64,000 nucleotides of DNA, from NCBI GenBank assembly GCA_034401795.1, contig CM067360.1, positions 54,733,768 to 54,797,767 of the forward strand, read 5' to 3'. The notes below the pieces were generated by a model. That model was given only the letters and a program-made list of their open reading frames with translations, did not search any database and was not told the origin of the DNA. This DNA is from Chaetoderma sp. LZ-2023a (taxonomy: Eukaryota; Mollusca; Caudofoveata; Chaetodermatida; Chaetodermatidae). The translations under genes and the position numbers were made by a program. This document shows, piece after piece, positions 37,059-48,644 of this stretch; the stretch's first letter is position 1; the number at the start of each line of letters is the position of its first letter.

Positions 37059-40000
37059 TCAAAAATGAAGACATAGCTTTGATCTATCATCAAAATAGCA
37101 AAACAGATTGGAAGCGAGCCAATGGCTGCTAAATTCACTCTCAATCATACGTTTATAATCTACTAAAATTCTGAACCTTATTGAACTGAAAAGCTCAGCC
37201 AATAGGTCCAGCGATAGAATTTTTCTTAAAGGGTACACTCTAACTTCGCACCTATTCCGCCATATAATATGCCGGCCAAGGGCTACTACCGCTAAAATAA
37301 CATTAAATTGTTCTTTTTGAACAATGTTCGGAAAATTGTTGAAACGTACTAGGTTTTCGTTCAGATTAATCAAACCGTTAGACAACTGATGTACCCATTT
37401 GGAAATCACTGACCACAGATCATTGCCTATCTGGCACTTGTACATCAAATGCTCAGCAGTCTCAATATGGGGACAAAAAGAACATCTAATCTTCATATTC
37501 ATATGAAGCTTACGAGCCATGAAATAGCCCGTGCCTAATATGTCATGTGCTAACCTGTACGTAACAGTCCTATGAACAGGATCTATAAACCTATTGTGTA
37601 AATTGGACCAGGTGGTAGAGAAATCAATCGTTCTAAAAACTTTGTATAGAGGCAAAGGAACAAAATATCTCTTATTCAGAAGCTGATAAAAGGACTTTGT
37701 AGAGTTAAAGCTTAACCAGTCATGGTCCGGATAGAGTTTACTAAATTCATGGAAAACCTTGACTACTTCCTTATAGAAAGGAGGCATCCAATCTGCATGA
37801 GGGACGGAATTACTGGCTAAAGATGGCTTGATCTTCCGTAACGTAAACCCTATCCAGTACCGAGCGAAAATAGCCCATTTTGGCATATCTTCACTCAAAA
37901 TCCGTTGTATATGTGTTAAAATGAAAGCTTTAACCTTTAACGTGATATTAATTAAACCTACCCCGCCTTTAAGAACAGGGTAGTACAGGAAATCACGCCT
38001 TAACGGCTCAAAAAACTTTGTATCCCATAAAAATAAGAAAATTTCCCTTTTAATACGTTTAACAACAGCACTGGGAATAGTCATGACACTTGCCAAATAC
38101 CAAAGTTTGCTAAGTGCAAGAACATTAACTACACTAGATTTGCCGAAAATTGATAGACTTCTACGTTTCCACATATTTAAAACCGAAATTAAATTATTCA
38201 CCACTTTATTAAAATTCATATCAAGGGAAACGTGCCTGCCAAAATACACTCCTAAAATTGTTCCCGAAGAATCTGGCACCGAAATGCCGAAACCATGATC
38301 AGAACTACTTTGCCATTTGCCAAATGTCAAGACTTTACACTTTTGCATGTTGAGCTTAGAACCAGAAGCTTTACCGTAATTGTTGGCTATACTCAAAAGG
38401 CGACCGACTGATCTATAATTGCTACAAATACCGGTCGAGTCATCCGCGTACAACGATATTCGTACTTCCTCGCCGCTGCCAGGTATTTTAAAACCTGACA
38501 GCTGCGCATCTGCACGAACCATCCTCGCAAATGGCTCGAGAGCTAGTACATATAGCAACGGACTAAGTGAGCAACCTTGACGTACTGACCTCTTAATAGC
38601 GAAAGGTTCACTGATGTTACCATTTACTAAAACAGAGCTTTCAATATCAGTATACAATAAACGAATCCAACGTATAAAAGTCTCTGGAAAAGAACAAGCA
38701 TCTAGAAGCTTAAATAAATATTGATGATTGACCCGATCAAAAGCCTTTTCCTGGTCTAAACAAACAAAAGCTACAGAGGTACCACGATTATGACAATAAT
38801 CCACAATATTCCTTAGCATATGTAAATTATCTAGAATGGAGCGACCTCTAATGGAGCAAGTTTGGTCAGGATGGACAAGATTTTTTAACACACAGGACAA
38901 CCGATTTGCAATGGCCTTTGACAAAATTTTATAGTCCACATTTAACATAGACAAAGGTCGCCAGTTTTTCAGAAATTGCTTCTGAGTTTTATCCTTACAA
39001 AGTAAAGTTATGATTCCAAGTTTCTGTGACCTTGACATTTGACCTTCTTGAAATTCATGATTATATAAATTAGTAAGATAAGGACCTAGAAGAGGCCAAA
39101 AAGTTGAGTAAAACTCAGCTGTGAGACCATCCGATCCGGGTGACCTATTGTTGGACATGCCTTTTAAAGAGACCTCAATTTCTTCAAGTGTGATGGGACC
39201 GTCACAGAAAAGCTGATTCTCATCGCTTAAGGAGGGCATATCTTTAAGTATTTCATTACACATTAACCCATCAACAGGTTCATTTGTATATAATTTGAGA
39301 TAAAATTCCCGCGCATAAGCTTCTATAGACGTAGGGTCAGTAATTTCAATTCCATTGTCTTCTAATTTAGGGATGACCTTGTCTTGGGAAGATTTAAATT
39401 CTTTCTGATAGAAGAATATTGAAGGGCTTTCGCCGTACTCAAGAAGATTAACTTTAGAGCGGATAAGAACTCCATTCTGTTTATGTAAATGAAACCTATA
39501 AAGGCTGTCTTTCAAAGCCTTAATCTGATCAGTAAAGTTCCCAGGGCTTCTAATCTCTGCCTGACACAAAAGATTCAAACGCAACCTTTGACCTTTAACC
39601 TCAACAGATTCTAAACGCTTCTTATTTCTTGAAAAATTTATAGCAAATTGCTTAATTTTCTTTTTAAAGACATCCCAGCAATCCGAATCTATATTATGCT
39701 CAGTTAGTAAATTTTCCAAGAAATCATGACATTGAGCGACGAAACGCTCATCCTTTAGAAGGGTATTATTAAACTTCCAATAAGACGGACCTATAGAGAA
39801 GCCATCAATATTTGAAAGTGTCAATAGCACGAAACGATGATCACTAAAGATAACATTAGTGATTACAACTTCAGATATTGAAGCTTTCAAAGACTCACTT
39901 ACGTAAAAACGATCTAGACGAGTACCCACGCTAAAGTCTGAATTCCATCTGGTAACCGCTCTAGTGGCCGGATGTAAATGTCTAAAGGCATCAGTAAGTT

Positions 40001-40526
40001 TGAAATCCCTAATAGCAGATATTAACATCTCCGATCCGACCTTTCCTGTAGTAGGATTCCCACCAATTTTGTCAACACTAGCATCTAAAATGCAGTTAAA
40101 ATCACCACCTAATACAACAGAATGTCGACAGACCATGAAAGTACATAAATAGGTAAAGAAATTCTTCCGTTCTACTGGATTAGATGGTGCATAAATGTTG
40201 ACAAAACGATAAGATTTACTGTTCAATGACCAATCAACAGCAATCAGCCGGCCTTCCCAGTCTCTTTGAATTTTCAAAATTTCTACATTGAGACCCCTCG
40301 TGAACAAGATAGCCACACCTGCTAAATGTTTCGCGCCGAAAGACCAGTAACCAGTCATCTGAATCATACTTTCAAAATGCTTTCTCTCCTGCTCATCCAC
40401 CACATGCGTCTCTTGAATGAATAATACATCCACATTCATACTCCCAATCTCACTCACGACCACACGCTTCTTTCTCTCCTGAGCCATTCCGGCGCAATTC
40501 ACCGAGCCTATTTTAATGTCCGCCAT
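37059..40526 (-). CDS. Tx1-like LINE ORF2: AP-like endonuclease plus reverse transcriptase
   Basis: A 1155-residue intact frame from ATG 40526. Residues 1-230 are an endonuclease/exonuclease/phosphatase domain: GSVNCAGM, FIQETHVV, VNIYAPSN, GGDFNCILD, TRLDRFYVS and FSDHRFV. The RT follows: NNRSPGSDGLTAEFY, NWRPLSMLNVDYKILSKAIA, FVCLDQEKAFDRV, SVRQGCSLSPLLYVLALEPF and ISLYADDSTG, with the catalytic Asp pair in YADD. The DYKILSKAIANRL and DQEKAFDRV forms are typical of the Tx1 branch of the L1 group. The C-terminal CSFCPHIETAEHLMYKC has the Cys/His spacing often seen at LINE ORF2 ends. Length fits the family. The start overlaps the end of the preceding frame by 19 bases, which suggests coupled translation. 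Confidence 0.93.
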   Translation of the reverse strand: MADIKIGSVNCAGMAQERKKRVVVSEIGSMNVDVLFIQETHVVDEQERKHFESMIQMTGYWSFGAKHLAGVAILFTRGLNVEILKIQRDWEGRLIAVDWSLNSKSYRFVNIYAPSNPVERKNFFTYLCTFMVCRHSVVLGGDFNCILDASVDKIGGNPTTGKVGSEMLISAIRDFKLTDAFRHLHPATRAVTRWNSDFSVGTRLDRFYVSESLKASISEVVITNVIFSDHRFVLLTLSNIDGFSIGPSYWKFNNTLLKDERFVAQCHDFLENLLTEHNIDSDCWDVFKKKIKQFAINFSRNKKRLESVEVKGQRLRLNLLCQAEIRSPGNFTDQIKALKDSLYRFHLHKQNGVLIRSKVNLLEYGESPSIFFYQKEFKSSQDKVIPKLEDNGIEITDPTSIEAYAREFYLKLYTNEPVDGLMCNEILKDMPSLSDENQLFCDGPITLEEIEVSLKGMSNNRSPGSDGLTAEFYSTFWPLLGPYLTNLYNHEFQEGQMSRSQKLGIITLLCKDKTQKQFLKNWRPLSMLNVDYKILSKAIANRLSCVLKNLVHPDQTCSIRGRSILDNLHMLRNIVDYCHNRGTSVAFVCLDQEKAFDRVNHQYLFKLLDACSFPETFIRWIRLLYTDIESSVLVNGNISEPFAIKRSVRQGCSLSPLLYVLALEPFARMVRADAQLSGFKIPGSGEEVRISLYADDSTGICSNYRSVGRLLSIANNYGKASGSKLNMQKCKVLTFGKWQSSSDHGFGISVPDSSGTILGVYFGRHVSLDMNFNKVVNNLISVLNMWKRRSLSIFGKSSVVNVLALSKLWYLASVMTIPSAVVKRIKREIFLFLWDTKFFEPLRRDFLYYPVLKGGVGLINITLKVKAFILTHIQRILSEDMPKWAIFARYWIGFTLRKIKPSLASNSVPHADWMPPFYKEVVKVFHEFSKLYPDHDWLSFNSTKSFYQLLNKRYFVPLPLYKVFRTIDFSTTWSNLHNRFIDPVHRTVTYRLAHDILGTGYFMARKLHMNMKIRCSFCPHIETAEHLMYKCQIGNDLWSVISKWVHQLSNGLINLNENLVRFNNFPNIVQKEQFNVILAVVALGRHIIWRNRCEVRVYPLRKILSLDLLAELFSSIRFRILVDYKRMIESEFSSHWLASNLFCYFDDRSKLCLHF

Positions 40527-40952
40527 CTTGAACAGAAGGGAGAGGGTACACTACTAAAACAAGAGAAATAAAAGGATCCCATAGTTGACAAAAACCCTAA
40601 AAGACAACCTTCACAGTGTATCTTAAAAATGAGGTCAAATAACCAAGAAGTACGGACAGAAAATAAAATCCATGAAAACAATACTATGACGTACCGAACA
40701 TAAAATAGCGAAGAGAATATAAAGTAATGCAAAACAATTAACATGACAATAACAGGAAACACATTAAATTTCATCACGATCCTTATCGTCATGATCAATA
40801 TCATCCTCCTCTTCATCATCATCATCATCATCATCCTCATCATCATCATCATCATCAACACCATCATCCTCATCACCATCATCCATAACATTAACAGTAG
40901 CTGCAACGGCGGCGGTGATGGCAGCGACTGCAGCGACAGCAGCAGCAGGAGT

Positions 40953-40986
<34 letters not shown>

Positions 40987-41036
40987 CCATTGGCCGCGAT
41001 GGCAGCAGTCGCAGCTGCAGCACCAATGACGGCAGC

Positions 41037-41076
<40 letters not shown>

Positions 41077-43340
41077 CCCTTAGCCACCGCAGCAGCAGTA
41101 GCAGCCGCAGCACCACCATTAGCAGCCGCAGCAGCAGTAGCAGCCGCAGCGACGACGAAAAATGTGACAGCAGTAATAAGCATGGTAACACAAAAATCAA
41201 AATCAAAAGCATATGTATTATAAGAACATAATAATGCATGCAATGATGAAACCTGAAAATGGATTGAAATGTAATATTTAAGACACGTATCCCATCAAGC
41301 ATTAAAAAATCAGGCTGTATTTTGAAAACGAAGTTGCTGCAAGCCATCCATATGACAAGCAGCAATATCGCCCAGCAATGACATTTCCAAAATAAAGTGA
41401 ACAAATAAGAAAATATTTTAACATAAAAACCCGCCGTAAAAGGGGCAGACCTTGGCCAGACAGAATCATTCAAACAGTACAAAGATATCAATATCATGTC
41501 CATTTCTGAAATGAACAAAAATCGACACGACTGACAGGTGCTGAAAAGAACAAACCAACAACCATTTACGAGTTGAAGACTCGTAGTAAATTTGTTCTCC
41601 AGAGCGTGACTAAATACTGCAATGGACACCAATGATCGACAAGTGACGTACAGAAAAGATTGTCTATATCTAATATTAATGAAAAGTATGTTCATAGGCT
41701 TAGCAGTCATTGTACCACTGGTGTTGCCACACTCCATTGCTATCAGAAACAGCAACGCCCTGCTCCAAAACCAATAACACCACGACCACCATTCATTAGA
41801 AAAGAAAACGTACAATGCTAGAACGACTAGGAAATTCTGCAATAAAAGAGAAAGAACGTACTGCCAGTATTTTAGCCAGCTGGCGAAAGTAAACCTATTT
41901 ATAAACACAAAATTTAAATAAGCAAGTTTAAAGCAATGAAACCTGTACATTGCTGTTATGCCGAGTACGGTCCCCAATCTAGTAAGACTTATGCTCTGCA
42001 AGAAGCAGTCTTTCACCATTTTCAAAATCAAAATTATTATGAAAAATATCAACATCATCATCATAATCATCATCATAATCAGCAAAACAAGCCAAAGGCA
42101 GCCAACGCTCGTAATACAAGCCTTATAAAAACACCTCATCATTATCATCATCATCGACAACGTCCTCATCCTCGTCATCAACTTCGTCATCAATGCAAAC
42201 ATCCCTGTCCTTATCATGACTACAGTTATTATTAAGATGTAACCATTCAAGGTCCAAAGATGTTGGCAGTGAGCATTAATAACAGGATATCCAACACGCG
42301 TACAAATGAATGGGAATAGGTAATTTGTCATGGAAAGGGTTAAGAAAAGCAGGTGCGTGCTTACATGTACTAAATGATCCCAGCATGTTCCAAAAAGAGA
42401 GACACACCCCCCTGAACTCCACCCTAATTCGTAACACGAAAACGTGCAAATCATTACAACAATAAGTATTAACAACTCATAGCAAGAACATTTCCAAAAC
42501 TGGACAGCCAAACGAGGAGAGTATCTGAATAGACAAATCGTATTCAGCATGAACAGGGTTGACAAAAAAGCATGTAAAGTGGCATGCAGAGATTTGTGAA
42601 ATCTCGCACTATCAAACAATACATGTAATTGGAAAAGGTTTGAAATTGGGACGATGCTCACATTAATGCTGAATGTGAAAATTAAATTATGAAATATAAG
42701 ATGTTGGCCCGATGCAAACAAACTGAGAGCAAAGTTGACGAAAGCTACTACTACATATTTTAGCAACAGCCTACGGCAACAATATTCCCAGGTTAGGAAA
42801 CATTGAGCCCACAGGGAATAACCAAATACACATAAAGTATGAAAAATGCAACACTTAAGGGTGATACATACACGAAAGATGAAATACATATACACAGCAA
42901 ATAACACTAATAAGGACACCATCATCACCATCATCATCATAATTATAATTTCCATCATCCACAAATCAAGCCGGATAAACGCAATATTGAAAACAATATT
43001 AACCTTTTGATGACTAAAAATACCAAGAGACACCTGAGCAGAAAACCTGTAGAATGTCAATCTGCAGGACAGGTGAAAGCCGTCATCTGAGAATTCGCAA
43101 CTGAAAAGACCAGCTCGATACCAGCCCTTCCAGTGGTAAATCCCCACACAGCGCCCCCATCCGGCCAACAAACCAACACCCAACAAACAAATAAAAAGAC
43201 CATAATCCGATTTAGCCATCAAAGAGTTAAGACTAAATATAATTGATAAGAACACCAAAAACATCCAAATCATTATCATCACCAACATCATCAGCAAAAT
43301 CATCATCATCAACATCATCATCATCATCATCATCATCATC

Positions 43341-43373
<33 letters not shown>

Positions 43374-43603
43374 TCCAAGGAGATAAATATAATAATAATT
43401 ATAATAATAACGCTAGTAATAATTGTTCCATAAAATCGATAAGCTAAATAAACTCCAAATAAATTGGATGGATTAAATCGTATGACGTAAGAAAAATCCA
43501 GGGACAGGCAAGGGTTAAACACCATCACAGGGCCAGAAACAAAATCCTTAAACCGTTCAGGGTCGTTATCAATAATAAACATTGCAATGAAGAGGGGCAA
43601 CAC
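40508..43603 (-). CDS. Long hydrophobic open frame between Tx1-like ORF1 and ORF2
   Basis: The frame is open for 1031 codons from the codon right after the ORF1 stop, and it is in the same frame as ORF1. That first codon is GTG; the first ATG is at 43582 (about 1024 residues). It ends at 40508, 19 bases past the ORF2 start. The predicted protein is dominated by Leu, Ile, Val, Phe, Met and Cys. It has many membrane-segment-like stretches (e.g. SLLVLFAVYMYFIF, FLVVLALYVFF) and long in-frame runs of Met and Leu coded by GAT and CTG-type microsatellites. I recognise no family. So long a stop-free frame in AT-rich sequence is very unlikely by chance, even leaving out the microsatellites, so coding constraint is likely. 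Whether it is translated is unknown. A fusion to ORF1 by stop readthrough is possible. Confidence 0.55.
40780..41160 (+). repeat. Compound trinucleotide microsatellites (ATC)n and (GCA)n
   Basis: An (ATC/TCA)n run at about 40795-40890 is followed by interrupted (GCA)n runs at about 40937-41150. Further (ATC)n runs lie at about 42045-42080, 42130-42190, 42915-42945 and 43285-43375. Their repeat lengths keep the minus-strand hydrophobic frame open. Ala-rich and Ser-rich frames on the plus strand and other minus frames here are products of the repeat. Confidence 0.85.
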
Positions 43604-44707
43604 TTACGGCTTCTTCTTTTTCTTCTCTTTCTTATCACCAAACTTCTCCACCTCCACCGCGTCCTGCCTCCTCTTCATGGACTGCTCAACATATTCCATG
43701 GACTTGCTCAGGTCAGGATAATCACTCAGCGAGTTGAACTGAAAACCACTGGAGAACTGGCTATCGTCATCCACATCACCTTTCACCGCAGTAGAACCAT
43801 GATTGTCATCAACAGCTATAAACAGTTCAGAGTCACTCGCCGAGTCCTCTGTATCATTGCTAAGAACAGTGAAAGAGTTTTGAGTGGAGACAAGAACTCC
43901 CCCACCATCCCCAGCAACGAGCCTAGCCACCACACCATTCTCCCTGGCTGCTGACTCTCGGTGTACCTCTGCAACCGCCACCGCTGGTGTCGTCGCAATA
44001 ACTATCCTCCCCTCCTCCTCCACCTCCTCCTCAATATCTTGCACAGGAGCTGCAACACGACGTACTCGATTGGCGTACGTGTCACGGGATCCAGTTGCTG
44101 CAACCCCAGGACAATCACGCCTCACATGACCGATGCAGTTACATCTCAGACAGTAGGGAAGCCGTCCTGGCAGCGTGACCAGGAATGTCACGTCTTCGAA
44201 CTTGACCAGATGAGGGATCTCCCCCAACTGGACCTGTGACACCTCCATCTCAACAATTCTAATACCGGATCTAGCCTTGGTGACAGCGTTAACTGGTACC
44301 TCTTCATAAGTCACTTCTCTTACTTTTCCATACTGCGAGAAGAAATCCGACAGAAAAGCATTACTTATTTTGTATTGTAACCAGTGTACCTTTAATTGAA
44401 TGAGTTGACAGTTAGCTAAACTAAAACGATATTCTCTTCCATCAGACTCTACAAACACAAGCTCAACAAGTTGATTACAAAGACTCACAGATTTAAGCAC
44501 AATGTACCATGTAGGCGAGGCATCTAACTTATATATGCATTCAATATCAATTGCCTGTGCAACGGGATTGATAGCGTGAGCTACATCCTTCCTACCAGCA
44601 CGGAATGAATTACCACCGAACACACTAACTTTGATGGTTCTGTCCTCAATCTTCTCATCTAAATACTTCACAGGAACACGCCTGGTAAGAGTCACAACTG
44701 GAGGCAT
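43604..44707 (-). CDS. Tx1-like LINE ORF1 with CCHC zinc knuckle
   Basis: The frame is open upstream to about 44794, but the first ATG is 44707 (MPPVVTLTRRVP...), giving 367 residues. The N-terminal two-thirds contain an RNA-binding-like fold (SNAFLSDFFSQYGKVREVTYEEVPV resembles an RRM segment). A zinc knuckle CLRCNCIGHVRRDC (C-x2-C-x4-H-x4-C) lies at about residues 186-199. An acidic, Ser-rich C-terminal part ends in a Lys run. This order fits ORF1 proteins of Tx1-type LINEs, which bind the element RNA. The TAA stop (43604-43606) is followed directly, in the same frame, by the long hydrophobic frame. The leader is only about 160 bp from the ATG to the insertion edge. Confidence 0.88.
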   Translation of the reverse strand: MPPVVTLTRRVPVKYLDEKIEDRTIKVSVFGGNSFRAGRKDVAHAINPVAQAIDIECIYKLDASPTWYIVLKSVSLCNQLVELVFVESDGREYRFSLANCQLIQLKVHWLQYKISNAFLSDFFSQYGKVREVTYEEVPVNAVTKARSGIRIVEMEVSQVQLGEIPHLVKFEDVTFLVTLPGRLPYCLRCNCIGHVRRDCPGVAATGSRDTYANRVRRVAAPVQDIEEEVEEEGRIVIATTPAVAVAEVHRESAARENGVVARLVAGDGGGVLVSTQNSFTVLSNDTEDSASDSELFIAVDDNHGSTAVKGDVDDDSQFSSGFQFNSLSDYPDLSKSMEYVEQSMKRRQDAVEVEKFGDKKEKKKKKP

Positions 44708-44867
44708 GGCGCCTCTAAAATCCGAGGGGGTAAGGCAAAGAAAGCCCGACCCCACAGGAGACACAGGTAAATCCAACAAACGAAAGTATATCACAGATAT
44801 ATCACCAATAGATCGGACGTTATCACGCGAGACAAAATCCTAATTATTCCGATCTTTACAGTAATCG

Positions 44868-47800
44868 TTCCAAGTAATCGTATGGTCTCGGACCTCAATC
44901 TTATCATTATTTCCGCTTTTCTCATATAATGAATATCTGGGAATGGGGACTAGTAATGGTTTCCTACACTAACTCAACAAATTATGGATATTTTACCCTA
45001 GTATTATTTTCTGACATAAAGCGTTCTTAGACACCAAATATTATAGGAATTAGTGTTTAGCACGGAATGTTCTGATGAAAGAGATAGAATAAGCGCAGAG
45101 GAATATGCAATCTGGAGAGGGAAAATGAATTAGAATACCTTCTATTTGAACCCAGTAGGAATTACCTCCCTTATCTATTGCCCACCAGCTAACATTAAGA
45201 ATCCATAGCTCGTCATATAGAGAAATACTATGGGCGGATTCAGGATTTCTGGAGGGAGGGGTTTAAATGAAAAGGACAGTTTCAATCACCTGCAAGAGAA
45301 TTATGCAAAGGATTGCACACACACGCACGCACGCAAGCACGCACGCACGCACGCAAGCACGCACGCATACATGTCCGCCTGCCCCACAGCACACATGCAT
45401 GTACGCACCAATGCCTACCCACCCATCCGCCCACATGCACACACAAATGAATATACTCACCATGAGAGCAAGTAAATTCGTTTATCAGTCATGGCTGCCT
45501 TCTCTGGTATAGGCCAGTTTTCTTGTTAGATGGTAATACTGATAGCTTCTGTTTATGATGGTGCATATCTGTGAAGGCACAGGCATTTGAAGTTTACCTG
45601 CCTATTTCATATTATTAGCATATTTCAGATACTACTATATACATATTAGTTTATGAAATATGCTAATAATATGAAATAGGCAGGTAACCTTCAAATGCCT
45701 GTGGTGAAGGAACAGCTAGAATATCTGATCACTTAGTCAATATATAATACTAAACCTGCTATGTGTGTGAATGATTTTCGGATATATGGGTTATCTCCAA
45801 GGTTTAGCAATTTGTAACAGTTGTTTATGAATGTATAGTACAGAGACCTAATGGTACCTGCTTATATTCAAACTAATCTGTACATAAATGAGGTCAACTT
45901 TCACCAGTTGATTCATATTCAGTAGTTTCATTAGTTCAATTTAGTTTAAGCTTTGAAGTAATCTAAATGGCCTCGGACCTCAATACCGTAATCATTTCTG
46001 CCTTTCTCATATAAGGGATTTCTGGGAGCGAGGATTAGTAACAGTTTCCTACACTAAATAAACAAATTATTGATATTTTACCCTAGTATTGTTTTCTGAC
46101 ATGAACCATTCTTAGACACCAAATATTATCTGAATTAGTTTCTGGCACGGAATGTTCTGATGAAAGATATGGAATAATCGCTGAAGAATATGCAACCGGG
46201 AGAGGGAAAATGAATACGAATAGCTAATATTTGAACCCAGTAGGAATTACCTCCCTTATCTATTGCCGACAAGCCAACATTAAGAATCCATAGCTCGTCA
46301 TATAGAGAAATACTATGGGCGGATTCAGGATTTTTGGAGGGAGGGGTTTAAATGAAAATGACAGTTTCAATCACATGCAAGAGAATTATGTGAAGGATTG
46401 CACACGCACGCACGCACGCACGCACGCATACATGTCCGCCGGCCCCACAGCACACATGCATGTACACACCAATGCCTAACCACCCATTCGCCCATCCGCC
46501 CACACGCACACACAAATGAATATACTCACCATGAGAGCAAGTGAATTCGTTTATCAGTCGTGGCTGCCTTCTCTGGTATAGGCCAGTTTTCTTGTTAGAT
46601 GGTAAGACTGATAGCTTCTGTTTATGATGGTGCATATCTGTGAAGGCACAGGCATTTGAAGTTTACCCGCCTATTTCATATTATTAGCATATTTCAGATA
46701 CTGCTATATACATATTAGTTTATGAAATATGCTAATAATATGAAATAGGTGGGTAAACTTCAAATGCTTGTGGTGAAGGAACAGCTAAAATATCTGATCA
46801 CTTAGTCAATACGTGATACTAAACCTGCTATATGTGTGAATGATTTTCAGATATATGGGTTATCCCCAAGGTTTAGCAATTTGCAACAGTTGTTTATGAA
46901 TGTATAGTACAGAGAACTAATGGTACCTGCTTATATTCCAACTAATCTGTACATAAATGAGGTCAACTTTCACCATTTGATTCATATTTAGTAGTTACAT
47001 TAGTTCAGTTTAAGCTTTGAAGTAATCTTATGGCCTCGGACCTCAAACTCACAATCATTTCTGCTTTACTCATATAAGGAATATCTGAGAGTAAGGACTA
47101 GTAATGGATAAATGAATTAGAATAGCTACTATTTGAACCCAGTAGGAATTACCTCCCTTATCTATTGCCGACAAGCCAACATATTAAGAATCTAGCTCAT
47201 CTTATAGAGAAATACTATGGGCGTATTCAGGATTTCTGGAGAGAGGGTGTTAAATGAAACGTACATTTTCAATCACCTGCAAGAGAATTATGCAAAGGAT
47301 TGCACACACACACACACACACACACGCACGCACGCACGCATACATGTCCGCCTGCCCCTCAGACACATGCATGCATGCCCCAATGCCTACCCACTAGTTC
47401 GCCCACACGCCCACACGCACACACAAATGCATGTACGCACCATGTGAGCAGGTGAATTCATTTATCATTCTCTGCTTCTTTCTCTCATATAGGCCAGTTG
47501 TCTTGTTAGATGGTAAGACTGATAGCTTCTGTTTTTGATGGTGCATATCTGTGAAGGCACAGGCATTTGAAGTTTACCCGCCTATTTCATATTATTAGCA
47601 TATTTCATATGCTACTATATATATATTAGTATATGAAGTATGCTAATAATATGAGATCGGCGGGTAAACTTCAAATGCCTGTGGTGAAGGAACAGCTAAA
47701 ATATATGTTCACTACGTCAATATATGATACTAAACCAACTATATGTGTGAATGATTTTCAGATATCTGGGTTATCTCCAAGGTTTAGCAATTTGTAACAG

Positions 47801-48151
47801 TTGTTTATGAATGTATTAGTACAGATACCTAATGGTACCTGCTTATATTCATACTAATCTGTACATAAATGAGGTCAACTTTCACCATTTGATTCATATT
47901 CAGTAGTTACATTAGTTCAGTTTAAGCTTTCAAGTAATCGTATGGTCTCGGACCTCAATCTCACCATTATTTCCGCTTTTCTCATATAATGAATATCTGC
48001 GAATGAGGACTAGTAATGGTTTCCTACACTAACTCAACAAATTATGAATATTTTACCCTAGTATTATTTTCTGACATAAAGCATTCTTAGACACCATATA
48101 TTATATGAATTAGTGTTTAGCACAGAATGTTCAGATGAAAGAGATAGAATA
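44868..48151 (+). repeat. Satellite array, block 3
   Basis: The block resumes at caagtaatcgtatgg, completing the monomer begun at 35180. Monomer starts follow at 45175, 46260 and 47162 (spacings 1085 and 902), the same size order as block 2. The 47162 monomer is subtype B and is cut at 48152. The 45175 monomer has the palindrome variant cctgcc / ggcagg, changed in both arms. The last 7 bases (48145-48151) are the left target-duplication copy of the next element. Confidence 0.93.
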
Positions 48152-48297
48152 GTCCGGGAGCCAATTTTCAAAAGGCGTCTAGAAGAATGGTTTCATAGCA
48201 CACCCAGTATTCAGAAGGTTTGTCTCTATATTATGCTAGACCGATGTCTTGGGTATATTCTGAGCCATGTTGTACAAGAAAATTGTGGTATCACTAA
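48152..48297 (+). repeat. Left terminal inverted repeat of DNA transposon
   Basis: Imperfect reverse complement of 52006-52142. Shared blocks are the outer 13 bp (two mismatches), tagcacacccagtattc near 48200, and gttgtacaa...aattgtggta near 48270-48290. Confidence 0.75.
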
Positions 48298-48644
48298 CCC
48301 CTGAGAAGCCCATTTACAATTGGTGTTGAATGTAGCTCTCAAACAATTTTCACAATGGTAAATTTTTCACAAACTTAAGCGCATGTTATATCAATACAAT
48401 CTTAATCAAAATGGAAAGGAGTGATCGTATATCGCGGATTTATACATAATCAACCTCGTTTAAGACACCCGTATGTTGCTTTGTACATATTGGGGCACTT
48501 AGGTCTTCTTGTGACTAGCAATACCTTAGCTACAACAATGCCCATGTTTTCTACATTTTTCATAAGTAAACTTTTAACTGACATGCAGTGCATGTCTACA
48601 CAAGCTGGCAGGACATATTTATCATGTGAGCAAATGAGAGAATG
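48298..48644 (+). other. DNA transposon 3' non-coding region
   Basis: This stretch lies between the left TIR and the end of the transposase-like gene. Frames at 48113-48304 and 48421-48687 show no family features and overlap the element edge or the gene end. I see nothing else here. Confidence 0.5.

Larger units (their letters stand above)
35946..44867 (-). mobile_element. Tx1/L1-like LINE, copy 1, apparently full length
   Basis: An 8.9-kb insertion in minus orientation. Its 3' end carries an 18-base A tail (T on + at 35946-35963), with a canonical AATAAA signal (35973-35978 complement) just upstream. Order on the minus strand: short 5' leader, ORF1 with zinc knuckle, a long hydrophobic open frame, ORF2 with endonuclease and RT, and a ~1.1-kb 3' region with repeats. 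The satellite is interrupted between gtttaa (left) and caagtaatcg (right); no clear target duplication is seen. ORF1 and ORF2 have no stops or frameshifts that I can see, so it may be young. A second near-identical copy starts at 61433. Confidence 0.9.

Noticed and set aside
40743..41243. Ser-rich, Ala-rich and Asp-rich frames on both strands
   Set aside because: They are alternative readings of (GCA)n and (ATC)n microsatellites.
41936..42235. His-rich 99-codon plus-strand frame
   Set aside because: It comes from (ATC)n microsatellites read in the His register; no conserved features.
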